A DNA stretch of 64,000 nucleotides. Source: Pedobacter glucosidilyticus DSM 23534 (lineage in GTDB: Bacteria; Bacteroidota; Bacteroidia; Sphingobacteriales; Sphingobacteriaceae). The notes beneath the pieces were generated by a model. The model did no database searches, was not told the origin of the DNA, and saw only the letters and a list, made by a program, of their open reading frames with translations. The number at the start of each line of letters is the position of its first letter. Position 1 is the stretch's first letter. This document shows positions 1 through 6,901 of this stretch, one piece after another. Where the stretch lies: the NCBI RefSeq assembly GCF_000425145.1, contig NZ_KE384314.1, positions 22,611 to 86,610 on the forward strand. Reading direction: 5' to 3'. Position numbers and translations under genes: made by a program.

Positions 1-280
1 TAATTTGGTTAGCTTGTAACTGAGCAACAATATTTTTATTCACTAAACCACCATACACCATGGTTACTACGTCTAGCATAGCAGCATCAGTAATTCTTCT
101 GCCATTAACCATTTGCGTTTCTACACCTAGTTTTGCTGCCGTTTGTGTGGCTATCTTGCCGCCACCGTGAATTAAAATTTTAGCTCCAGATAAGCTCGCA
201 AAATCTTTTAAAAATTGTGCAAGTTGTATGGGGTTATCAATAACATTACCGCCTATTTTAATAATATATAATGGATTCAT
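1..280 (-). CDS. argB: Acetylglutamate (or succinylglutamate) kinase, N-terminal part
   Basis: Partial gene running off the left edge; 93 residues are visible. I translated it from the reverse strand: it begins MNPLYIIKIGGNVID, with the Lys-8/Gly-Gly kinase motif and then IHGGGK near residue 40, both typical of the amino-acid kinase fold of ArgB. The enzyme phosphorylates the acylated glutamate in arginine synthesis. Its ATG shares one base with the TAA of the upstream carbamoyltransferase gene (TAATG), so the two are probably translationally coupled. The ATP-binding C-terminal half lies outside the window. Confidence 0.9.
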   Translation of the reverse strand, partial: MNPLYIIKIGGNVIDNPIQLAQFLKDFASLSGAKILIHGGGKIATQTAAKLGVETQMVNGRRITDAAMLDVVTMVYGGLVNKNIVAQLQANQI

Positions 281-1227
281 TAGCTTCCTTTTAACATTGA
301 TTTAATTACCGCCTGAGCAGCCCAAACCCTATTATTTGCTTGATTAAGCACTAAAGAATTTGGTCCGTCTAGTATTTCGTGAGAAAGCTCTAAACCTCTT
401 CTTACAGGTAAGCAATGCATTACACCGGCGTTGTTTGTGAGTTTTAACTTCTCGTTAGTCATCATCCAACCTTCACCATCAGAAAGTATTTTACCATAAT
501 CCTGATAAGAAGACCAATTTTTCACATAAACAAAATCAGCCCCGGCTAAAGCTTCATCTTGATTGTTGGTTACGACAGCATTTCCAACAAATTCTGGCGC
601 TAAATCATAACCTGCTGGGTGGGTAATAACAAAATCATAATCTGCTTTATTCATCCACTCTGCAAAAGAGTTGGCAACAGCTTGTGGCAAAGGTTTAACA
701 TGAGGTGCCCATGTTAATACCACTCTTGGTTTAGCTGTTGTTTTTAGCTCCTCAATGGTAATTAAATCGGCCAAACTTTGCAAAGGATGTCTGGTTGCCG
801 ATTCTAAACTTACTACTGGAACGCCACAAAACTGTACAAACTTGTTAAATATCAACTCAGAATAATCCTCATCTCTATCTTTTAAACCAGGAAAAGAACG
901 TATACCGATGATATCACAATATTCTCCCATAACGCCGGCAGCTTCTCTGATATGTTCTACGGTGGTACCATTCATGATGATGCCATCTTGTGTTTCTAAA
1001 GCCCAGCCTTCTTTATCCATATTCATCACCATTACCTGCATACCTAAATTCATAGCTGCCTTTTGGGTGCTTAAACGGGTACGTAAGCTAGGATTTAAAA
1101 ATATTAGACCAAGCGTTTTATGCTTTCCTAATTGCTCATCAGCAAAAGGATTGGCTTTTAATTGAATAGCTTCTGAAACCAGTTGGTTAACATCAGTTAC
1201 GTCTTTAACGGAGGAGAATAGTTTCAT
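280..1227 (-). CDS. argF': Acyl-ornithine carbamoyltransferase, predicted N-succinyl-L-ornithine type
   Basis: 315 aa, full length for the Bacteroidota acyl-ornithine carbamoyltransferases. It transfers the carbamoyl group from carbamoyl phosphate to the acylated ornithine, giving acyl-citrulline. Visible motifs: carbamoyl-phosphate site SLRTR (residues 47-51), the ATRHPLQSLADL segment after residue 140, WAPH, and HCLPVRR near the C-terminus. By alignment from memory with the Bacteroides fragilis succinylornithine enzyme, Val-90 sits where that enzyme has Pro-90 and the Xanthomonas acetylornithine enzyme has Glu-92. A non-Glu residue there is known to favour succinyl-ornithine. It is not a classical OTCase (argF/argI). 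It follows the TA modules and overlaps argB by one base. Confidence 0.9.
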   Translation of the reverse strand: MKLFSSVKDVTDVNQLVSEAIQLKANPFADEQLGKHKTLGLIFLNPSLRTRLSTQKAAMNLGMQVMVMNMDKEGWALETQDGIIMNGTTVEHIREAAGVMGEYCDIIGIRSFPGLKDRDEDYSELIFNKFVQFCGVPVVSLESATRHPLQSLADLITIEELKTTAKPRVVLTWAPHVKPLPQAVANSFAEWMNKADYDFVITHPAGYDLAPEFVGNAVVTNNQDEALAGADFVYVKNWSSYQDYGKILSDGEGWMMTNEKLKLTNNAGVMHCLPVRRGLELSHEILDGPNSLVLNQANNRVWAAQAVIKSMLKGS

Positions 1228-1242
1228 CTTTATTGAGGGTTA

Positions 1243-1584
1243 TTAATCTATTTCTAAGCAAGCTAATTCCTGATAATCAGGATTATCTATAAAATCTTTT
1301 ATCAATTGATATTTATTGCAAAGAATCTCGGCAATATTTAATGTAGTGGTGTTTCCAAATCTTAACCAGATAATTTTAGGTGGATGCCCATTAAGATTTG
1401 CTATTTCAAAAAAATCTGCATCAAAAGTTACGATGGTATATTCGTTCTTCTTTGCGAAATCCCAAATTTCTTTATCAGAGGAATTCTCAAGCTGTAAAGA
1501 CCTTACTTGACCAGCATCGGGATAAAACTCTTGTATTTTAGCTAAAATTCTAAATGAAATATTCTGGTCAAAGAGTAGTTTCAC
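1243..1584 (-). CDS. DUF5615-family PIN-like protein, putative toxin
   Basis: 113 aa. The start MKLLFDQNIS, the SSDKEIWDFA segment (37-44) and TFDADF (53-58) are the acidic motifs of DUF5615/Mut7-C PIN-like domains, with Asp-6, Asp-37, Asp-55 and Asp-57 as candidate metal ligands of a ribonuclease. The start codon is GTG and shares one base with the TAG of the DUF433 gene before it (TAGTG), the usual arrangement of DUF433/DUF5615 toxin-antitoxin pairs. It lies between argD and argF' of the arginine operon. Toxicity has not been shown for this family as a whole; the family call is firmer than the role. Confidence 0.8.
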   Translation of the reverse strand: MKLLFDQNISFRILAKIQEFYPDAGQVRSLQLENSSDKEIWDFAKKNEYTIVTFDADFFEIANLNGHPPKIIWLRFGNTTTLNIAEILCNKYQLIKDFIDNPDYQELACLEID

Positions 1585-1805
1585 TATGCAACTCGTATTT
1601 TATGTTCTCTATCAGCCGCATAAGCCAAACAGGCTTTAATTTGGTTATCAGATAACTCAGGAAAATCTTCTGTTATTTGCGCTATGGTCATGCCATTAGC
1701 TAGCCAACTTAAGATATCATATACAGATATTCTGGTACCACAAACACAAGGCTTTCCAAACCTTATATTTGGCTCAATAGAAATATAATTTTGATATGCT
1801 ATCAT
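1584..1805 (-). CDS. DUF433 protein, putative antitoxin of the DUF5615 pair
   Basis: 73 aa. The sequence YISIEPNIRFGKPCVCGTRISVYDILSWLANG is a textbook DUF433 start, followed by a helix-turn-helix-like second half (TIAQITEDFPELSDNQIKACLAYAADRE). DUF433 proteins are winged-helix-like and are found as partners of PIN or DUF5615 proteins. The gene is translationally coupled to the downstream DUF5615 gene. It starts 21 bases downstream of a 35-bp sequence that also precedes the neighbouring ParE-type module. Confidence 0.8.
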   Translation of the reverse strand: MIAYQNYISIEPNIRFGKPCVCGTRISVYDILSWLANGMTIAQITEDFPELSDNQIKACLAYAADREHKIRVA

Positions 1806-1825
1806 AGCTTAAGTTTTTATGCTGA

Positions 1826-1860
1826 ACAAATATAACCATTATCAAAAAGAGTTGAAAACC
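1826..1860 (-). repeat. 35-bp direct repeat, copy A, with promoter-like TATATTTG
   Basis: Identical over all 35 bases to 2366-2400. Read on the minus strand it contains TATATTTG (1834-1827), an exact match to the Bacteroidota -7 element TAnnTTTG, with TTTTC 19 bases upstream as a weak -33. It lies just upstream of the DUF433 gene. The two copies bracket the ParE-type module. It could be a duplicated promoter, a recombination junction, or both. Confidence 0.75.
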
Positions 1861-1877
1861 CATATAATTATTAATCC

Positions 1878-2168
1878 TTAGAAGCTTACAATAGGATTTT
1901 GTCTATTATCCCAAAAGAACACTAATAAAATAGTTTGTTGTGATGTTTCATAAAATAGGGAGGTATGCTTTGATATGAATGCTTTGCGAACATTTTTAAT
2001 TTCTGATTCCTTAAATAAATAAGGATTTACAGCTATTTGTTCTAAAACTTTTAATGTTTGCACTCTTAACTTTTCTGCTTGTTTGATATTCCATTGAATA
2101 GAAACAAACTGATATATTGCATCAAAGGTTACTTCAGCTTCATCAGACCAACGTATTTCAAATTTCAT
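1878..2168 (-). CDS. RelE/ParE-family toxin
   Basis: 96 aa, the usual size. MKFEIRWSDEAEVTFDAIYQFV followed by a helix rich in Lys/Leu and the motifs NPYLF and HTSLFYE match the RelE/ParE fold (PF05016-like) common in Bacteroidota. Such proteins inhibit gyrase or cleave mRNA on ribosomes; which applies here cannot be read from sequence. Its ATG overlaps the antitoxin stop by four bases (ATGA). It sits inside the arginine operon between argD and argF', bracketed by 35-bp direct repeats. Confidence 0.82.
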   Translation of the reverse strand: MKFEIRWSDEAEVTFDAIYQFVSIQWNIKQAEKLRVQTLKVLEQIAVNPYLFKESEIKNVRKAFISKHTSLFYETSQQTILLVFFWDNRQNPIVSF

Positions 2169-2362
2169 ACGTTATATTTTCTCATTACTTCTTCTGTAGA
2201 TTTTGTAAGTCCGGCTTTACCCTGCTCCTGACCTCTTTTAATTCCTTCCTTAACGTGGTCGGGTAAAAGATTTGCACTTTCTAATAATGAGAGATAATCC
2301 TCCATACTTAGTTGTACAGCTGTTTTATTTCCTTTCTCGTCTACTAAATAAGTAACTGTCAT
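2165..2362 (-). CDS. Putative antitoxin of the RelE/ParE module
   Basis: 65 aa. MTVTYLVDEKGNKTAVQLSMEDYLSLLE resembles the short Phd/YefM-like or type II antitoxins that precede ParE genes in Bacteroidota; the C-terminal half is charged and probably binds the toxin. The call rests mainly on size and on the four-base overlap with the toxin gene. The start codon lies four bases after the 35-bp repeat whose TATATTTG could be the -7 box, so a message from that promoter would be almost leaderless. Confidence 0.7.
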   Translation of the reverse strand: MTVTYLVDEKGNKTAVQLSMEDYLSLLESANLLPDHVKEGIKRGQEQGKAGLTKSTEEVMRKYNV

Positions 2363-2365
2363 ATC

Positions 2366-2400
2366 ACAAATATAACCATTATCAAAAAGAGTTGAAAACC
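2366..2400 (-). repeat. 35-bp direct repeat, copy B, at the argD stop codon
   Basis: Exact copy of 1826-1860. Its edge at 2400 is the first base of the argD TAG stop (minus strand), so the argD-antitoxin spacer is almost entirely this repeat. TATATTTG at 2374-2367 fits the Bacteroidota -7 consensus. Confidence 0.75.
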
Positions 2401-3533
2401 TAAGCTTTCAACTCCTTACTTAATGCTTCTAAAAATCTATCAGCGTGTTCTTTGGTTAGATTTAATGCTGGTAATAATCTAATCACGTTAGGTTTAGCTT
2501 CGCCAGTGAAAATATGATGGTTAAATAACAAGTTTTTCTTCACTTGGTTAAGCTCTTCTGGTAAATCAATACCAATCATTAAACCTTTGCCACGTACTTC
2601 TTTAATATGGTTTAGTTTCTGAAGCTCTTGAATTAAATAGCTGCCTATTTTAGCTGCATTATCCATCAAATGCTCTTGCTCCATCACTTCTAAAACGGCT
2701 AAGGCTGCCGCACAAGCCAAATGGTTACCACCAAAAGTGGTACCTAACATGCCATGCCAAGGTTTTAATGCTGGACTAATGCTAATACCACCAATAGGAA
2801 AACCATTACCCATTCCTTTAGCCATGGTATAAATATCAGCATCTACACCTGCAAAATCTGAAGCATAAAACTTACCGCTTCTTCCGTAACCACATTGTAC
2901 AGAGTCTGCAATGAAATAAGCTCCGTATTGAGTACATAGGTTACGTATGGTTTTTAAAAACTCATCGCTAGCTACCTGTATACCGCCAACCCCTTGAATA
3001 CCTTCTATAATGACAGCACAAATTTCATCTCCTTGTTTTGCAAAAAGTTCATTTAATGCTTCTACATTGTTGTGTGGCAAGAAAACAACATTTTCTGTTT
3101 GGTTAACCGGAGCTATAATTTTAGGATTATCTGTTGCCGATACTGCTAAAGATGTTCTGCCATGGAAAGCTTTGGTAAAAGCCACAACTTTTTTTCTTCC
3201 ATTGGCAAAAGATGCCAATTTTAAAGCATTCTCATTAGCCTCGGCACCAGAGTTACACAAGAAAAGCTGATAATCTTCTCTGCCTGATGCCTTACCAAGT
3301 TTATCTGCCAATTCTTCCTGTAAAGGAATTTTAATAGAGTTTGAGTAAAAACCCAATTTACCTAACTGTTGCGTTAAGCGCTCTACATAATGCGGATGCG
3401 TATGACCTATAGAGATTACAGCATGCCCGCCATAAAGGTCTAAATATTCCTGCCCTTTATCGTCCCAAACCAAGCTCCCTTGGCCTTTCACGATTTCTAT
3501 ATTGTTTATTGGGTATACGTCGAAAAGTTTCAT
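2400..3533 (-). CDS. argD: Acetylornithine/succinylornithine aminotransferase
   Basis: 377 aa class III PLP aminotransferase. It converts acylated glutamate semialdehyde to acyl-ornithine using glutamate as amino donor. Visible: the CNSGAEANENALK phosphate-binding region (93-105), AFHGRT (122-127), IADSVQCGYGRSG (208-220) with Asp-210 for the PLP ring nitrogen, and TMAKGMGNGFPIGG with the Schiff-base Lys-239. The motif has Ser and Cys in DSVQCG where DEVQTG is the widespread form; the change keeps Asp-210. Upstream is the four-helix-bundle gene and then argC; downstream are the two TA modules. Confidence 0.94.
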   Translation of the reverse strand: MKLFDVYPINNIEIVKGQGSLVWDDKGQEYLDLYGGHAVISIGHTHPHYVERLTQQLGKLGFYSNSIKIPLQEELADKLGKASGREDYQLFLCNSGAEANENALKLASFANGRKKVVAFTKAFHGRTSLAVSATDNPKIIAPVNQTENVVFLPHNNVEALNELFAKQGDEICAVIIEGIQGVGGIQVASDEFLKTIRNLCTQYGAYFIADSVQCGYGRSGKFYASDFAGVDADIYTMAKGMGNGFPIGGISISPALKPWHGMLGTTFGGNHLACAAALAVLEVMEQEHLMDNAAKIGSYLIQELQKLNHIKEVRGKGLMIGIDLPEELNQVKKNLLFNHHIFTGEAKPNVIRLLPALNLTKEHADRFLEALSKELKA

Positions 3534-3562
3534 GTTTTTTTAAGTTTAAAGTTGTAGGTTAT

Positions 3563-3572
3563 AAGTTTTAAG
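3563..3572. repeat. 10-bp inverted repeat, left arm, flanking the four-helix-bundle gene
   Basis: AAGTTTTAAG here is the exact inverse of CTTAAAACTT at 3932-3941. The arms lie at the stop codon and just upstream of the start codon of the four-helix-bundle gene, within longer imperfect repeats (3541-3572 and 3932-3960) made of TAAG/TTTA words. Confidence 0.55.
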
Positions 3573-3930
3573 TACCAGAACCTCTAACTTTTTGTATCAA
3601 TACAATTAACATTGCTTTAATTTCATTGATTAACTTTTCTGATTCTTCGAATTGATTCTGATTAATGTAATCTAAATCTCTGCTAAGAGTTAAAAAGTAG
3701 TCAACTTCATTTGCTGAACCTAAAGCAATATTCAAATATCTCGCAAAATCAGATTGGGTAAATTTGCCGCAACCTTCAGCTATGTTTGCTGGAATCGAAG
3801 AGCTTGCTCTTCTCATCTGACTAACCATACAGAATATTTCATCTTTAGGAAAGACTTTAGTTATTTCATAAATTTTAAGTGTAAAACGATGCGACTTTTC
3901 CCAAACCTTTAATTCTTTGTAGTTCTGCAT
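3568..3930 (-). CDS. Four-helix-bundle protein (S23 / 23S rRNA intervening-sequence protein family)
   Basis: 120 aa. YKELKVWEKSHRFTLKIYEITKVFPKDE, then SQMRRASSSIPANIAEGCGK and FARYLNIALGSANEVDYFL, are hallmark segments of the four-helix-bundle family (TIGR02436). These occur in rRNA intervening sequences and as free-standing genes all over Bacteroidota genomes; their function is unknown. Here the gene sits inside the arginine operon between argC and argD and is flanked by inverted repeats, which suggests an inserted cassette rather than an arginine function. Confidence 0.85.
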   Translation of the reverse strand: MQNYKELKVWEKSHRFTLKIYEITKVFPKDEIFCMVSQMRRASSSIPANIAEGCGKFTQSDFARYLNIALGSANEVDYFLTLSRDLDYINQNQFEESEKLINEIKAMLIVLIQKVRGSGT

Positions 3931-3931
3931 G

Positions 3932-3941
3932 CTTAAAACTT
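3932..3941. repeat. 10-bp inverted repeat, right arm, flanking the four-helix-bundle gene
   Basis: CTTAAAACTT, the exact inverse of 3563-3572, one base outside the start codon of the four-helix-bundle gene. Confidence 0.55.
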
Positions 3942-3953
3942 ACTACTTATAGC

Positions 3954-4985
3954 CTAAAACCCAATCGCTTTCAACCTCAATCCTTCCCTCTCATCCAAAC
4001 CAAACATCAAATTCATATTCTGGACTGCTTGGCCAGAAGCTCCTTTCAACAAATTGTCAATAATAGATAATATCATCAGTTTATTGCCGTGTTTTTCTAG
4101 ATGAATTAAGCATTTATTGGTATTCACAACTTGCTTTAAATCTATATTCTCTTTGCTGATATGTGTGAAAGGCGCATCTGCATAAAAATCTTGATATAAT
4201 TTTTCTGCTTCTTCTAAACTTAAATCACAATCCATATAGCTTGAGGCCATAATTCCTCGCGAAAAAGCGCCTCTGTAGGGTATAAAATTTATCTCTTTAT
4301 CAAAATCAGCTTGTAATTGCAAAAGGCTTTCGCCGATTTCATTTAAATGCTGATGCTCAAAAGCTTTATAAACCGATAGGTTATTACTCCTCCAACTAAA
4401 ATGAGAGGTTGTTGTTGGCTTTTGCCCTGCCCCTGTAGAACCTGTTGTTGCGGTGATGTGTACTTCAGATTTTAACAATCCTGCTTTAGCTAAAGGCAAC
4501 AAAGCCAATTGCAGACAGGTTGCAAAACAACCTGGATTAGCAATGTTTTGAGCTGTTTTTATGGCTTCTTTGTTAAGCTCGGGTAAACCGTAAATAAATG
4601 CAGAAGGCTGAAGGCCTAAAGCTGAAGACTGATTTTCTAAATCGCTTTTAGCTTTTGGCTTTAAGCTTTTAGCTTTTAAACGAAAATCTTGAGAAAGGTC
4701 AATAATTTTGATATTATCATTAAAACTATTTGCTTCTAAAAACTTCCTAGCATCACCATGGCCAACGCATAAAAACAATACATCAATATCTTGTGATAAT
4801 TTATCAGTAAAGGTTAAATCAGTATCGCCCAATAAATCTGTATGCACATCTGATATTAAATTACCAGCATTGCTGTTACTATGTACAAAAGCAATATCAA
4901 CCTTTTGGTGATTAACCAAAATTCTTAAAAGCTCTCCACCTGTGTAGCCTGCTCCGCCAATGATGCCTACTTTAATATTACTCAT
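3954..4985 (-). CDS. argC: N-acetyl-gamma-glutamyl-phosphate reductase
   Basis: 343 aa. NADPH-dependent reduction of acyl-glutamyl phosphate to the semialdehyde. Visible: the Rossmann motif GIIGGAGYTGGELLR (7-21), the active-site segment NPGCFAT with Cys-153, and the GSTGAG and HQHLNEI segments further on. The protein is longer than usual because of a Lys/Ser-rich stretch at about residues 104-129, between IDLSQDFRL and FIYGLPELN, encoded by repetitive DNA at 4599-4680. One base separates it from argG. The insertion is in frame and the catalytic residues are intact, so the enzyme is probably active. Confidence 0.93.
   Translation of the reverse strand: MSNIKVGIIGGAGYTGGELLRILVNHQKVDIAFVHSNSNAGNLISDVHTDLLGDTDLTFTDKLSQDIDVLFLCVGHGDARKFLEANSFNDNIKIIDLSQDFRLKAKSLKPKAKSDLENQSSALGLQPSAFIYGLPELNKEAIKTAQNIANPGCFATCLQLALLPLAKAGLLKSEVHITATTGSTGAGQKPTTTSHFSWRSNNLSVYKAFEHQHLNEIGESLLQLQADFDKEINFIPYRGAFSRGIMASSYMDCDLSLEEAEKLYQDFYADAPFTHISKENIDLKQVVNTNKCLIHLEKHGNKLMILSIIDNLLKGASGQAVQNMNLMFGLDEREGLRLKAIGF
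4599..4680. repeat. Low-complexity repeat inserted in frame in argC
   Basis: On the plus strand this stretch is built from the words GCTTTTAGC, TTTGGCTTTAAG and GCTGAAG, unlike the flanking coding sequence. It encodes residues about 104-129 of ArgC (words such as LKAKS, LKPKAKS), a place where other ArgC proteins pass directly from the FRL segment to the YGLPE segment. Judged from memory of the family, not from a computed alignment. Confidence 0.55.
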
Positions 4986-4986
4986 C

Positions 4987-6180
4987 TTAAAGCCCTTCGT
5001 TTACTTTATGCCAGATACTTACTTGGTTACCAAATATTTTGGAGAATCCTTTTACATCGTCTCCGGTGTAACCTTCATTCATCTCGCCATAGCTACCAAA
5101 TTTACTACTCATCAAATCATTCTCAGACTCGATACCAATAATCTGGAATCTGTAAGGTAACAGCTGTACAAATACTTTTCCGTTAACTGTTTTCTGTGTA
5201 TTTTCTAAGAAAGCTTCAATATCTCTCATCACTGGGTCATGAAACTGACCTTCATGCATCCAATTTCCGTAGAACATAGCTAATTGGTCTTTCCAGCTTA
5301 ACTGCCACTTGGTTAAAGTATGCTTTTCTAAAGCATGATGAGCTTTAATAATCACCATAGGTGCCGCAGCTTCAAAACCAACTCTTCCTTTTATCCCAAT
5401 AATGGTATCGCCTACGTGGATATCTCTACCTACACCAAACGGAGCAGCAATTTCTTGTAAAACTTGAACTGCTTCTGTTGGATGGTTATATTTTTTACCA
5501 TTTACAGCTACTAACTGCCCCTTTACAAATTCAAGCTCAACATTTTCTGCCTCTGTTTTGGTTACTTGAGTTGGCCATGCCTCTTCTGGTAGCATACCAT
5601 TAGAAGTTAGGGTTTCTTTACCTCCTACAGATGTACCCCAAATGCCTTTATTGATAGAGTATTTAGCTTTTTCGGCATTAATTTCTACGCCATGTTTATG
5701 TAGATATTCAATCTCAGCTTCTCGGCTCAATTTCAAATCTCTAATAGGCGTAATGATACCCACTTTAGGAACCAAGATATTGAAAATCATATCAAAGCGC
5801 ACTTGGTCATTACCAGCACCAGTACTACCATGAGCAACAAAATCAGCATTAATTTCTTTTGCATAGTTTGCAATAGCAGTAGCTTGGGTAACACGCTCTG
5901 CACTTACAGAAAGTGGGTAAGTATTATTTTTTAATACATTACCAAACACTAAATATTTTAAACAAGAATCATAATAGCCTTTTACTGCATCAACAGCATG
6001 ATGAGAAGCTACCCCTAAACTGTAGGCTCTTTCTTCTATCTGCTTTAATTCTTCTTCAGAAAAACCTCCTGTATTTACAATTACCGAGTGTACTTCTAAA
6101 TCCAAATCTTTAGTAAGATATATGCAACAAAATGAGGTATCTAATCCTCCGCTAAAGGCTAAAACTACTTTTTTCTTCAT
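4987..6180 (-). CDS. argG: Argininosuccinate synthase
   Basis: 397 aa, normal length. It joins citrulline and aspartate with ATP. Visible: the ATP pyrophosphatase loop AFSGGLDTSFC (9-19), AHGSTGAGNDQVRFD near residue 120, and SINKGIWGTSVGGKETL. It is the second gene of the arginine operon, followed by argC after a single base; a 64-base spacer with a hairpin repeat separates it from the GNAT gene. Confidence 0.95.
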   Translation of the reverse strand: MKKKVVLAFSGGLDTSFCCIYLTKDLDLEVHSVIVNTGGFSEEELKQIEERAYSLGVASHHAVDAVKGYYDSCLKYLVFGNVLKNNTYPLSVSAERVTQATAIANYAKEINADFVAHGSTGAGNDQVRFDMIFNILVPKVGIITPIRDLKLSREAEIEYLHKHGVEINAEKAKYSINKGIWGTSVGGKETLTSNGMLPEEAWPTQVTKTEAENVELEFVKGQLVAVNGKKYNHPTEAVQVLQEIAAPFGVGRDIHVGDTIIGIKGRVGFEAAAPMVIIKAHHALEKHTLTKWQLSWKDQLAMFYGNWMHEGQFHDPVMRDIEAFLENTQKTVNGKVFVQLLPYRFQIIGIESENDLMSSKFGSYGEMNEGYTGDDVKGFSKIFGNQVSIWHKVNEGL

Positions 6181-6202
6181 TTTTTTAGTATTGAGTATTG
6201 AG

Positions 6203-6225
6203 ATATGAGATTTGCGATCTCATAT
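6203..6225. repeat. Inverted repeat in the GNAT-argG spacer
   Basis: ATATGAGAT, five-base loop, ATCTCATAT: a perfect nine-base stem within a longer word series TATTGAGTATTGAGATATGAG. The word AGATATGAGATTTGCG recurs at 14422-14436, so this belongs to a dispersed intergenic repeat family rather than being an arginine-specific site. Confidence 0.55.
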
Positions 6226-6244
6226 TTCGATACAGATTTATTCT

Positions 6245-6901
6245 TTAAATTAATCCGGCTACTACCATTTTTAAAGAACGACGCAATTTAGCTTCTATTC
6301 TTTCTAGTAAAGTAGCTTTATGTGTTATCTTCTTTAATCTTTCAGCTTCTTCGGCTTTTTTCTCTTCTGGGTCGTAAAGCATGGCTGTACACATACAATT
6401 TTGCCTGTTTTTACTCATCAAGATATCGTAGTTTACACAACTTTGACAGCCTTTCCAAAAATTCTCATCTTGTGTTAGTTGCGAGTAAGTAACCGGTTCG
6501 TAACCTAAATCAGAATTGATTTTCATCACTGCTAAACCTGTTGTTAAACCAAATATCTTAGCGTCTGGATATTTTTCCCTAGATAAATCAAATATCTTAA
6601 ACTTAATAGCTTTAGCCAAACCAGCCTTACGATAGATAGGGTTAACTATTAAACCAGAGTTAGCCACAAACTCGCCATGGCTCCAGGTTTCTATATAACA
6701 AAAGCCTGCCCATGTACCGTCTTTGTGCAAAGCAATAACAGCTTTACCTTCTAACATTTTATTGGCAACATATTCTGGAGAACGCTTTGCTATACCTGTT
6801 CCACGTACTTTTGCAGAGGTTTCCATCTCTGTGCAAATAGTTTCTGCATAACCTACATGTTGCAAACCAGCAACCAGTATGTTAAAATCGTTAATATGCA
6901 T
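6245..6901 (-). CDS. GNAT-family N-acyltransferase, first gene of the arginine operon
   Basis: 218 aa. The GNAT core is visible: a VIALHKDGTWAGFCYIETW strand pair, GLIVNPIYRKAGLAKAIKFKIFDLSR with the acyl-CoA pyrophosphate loop RKAGLA (91-96), and SDLGYEP. As the leading gene of the arginine operon it is the natural candidate for the glutamate N-acyltransferase step (acetyl or succinyl). After the GNAT core there is a cysteine set C152-x2-C155-x13-C169-x-C171, then a charged helical tail. The cysteines may bind metal or be redox-sensitive; this is inference. Substrate is not provable from sequence. Confidence 0.75.
   Translation of the reverse strand: MHINDFNILVAGLQHVGYAETICTEMETSAKVRGTGIAKRSPEYVANKMLEGKAVIALHKDGTWAGFCYIETWSHGEFVANSGLIVNPIYRKAGLAKAIKFKIFDLSREKYPDAKIFGLTTGLAVMKINSDLGYEPVTYSQLTQDENFWKGCQSCVNYDILMSKNRQNCMCTAMLYDPEEKKAEEAERLKKITHKATLLERIEAKLRRSLKMVVAGLI

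Noticed and set aside
280..1227. Classical ornithine carbamoyltransferase (argF/argI)
   Set aside because: Sequence segments match the acyl-ornithine enzymes of Bacteroidota instead, and the operon carries no evidence of free-ornithine intermediates (argJ absent in window).
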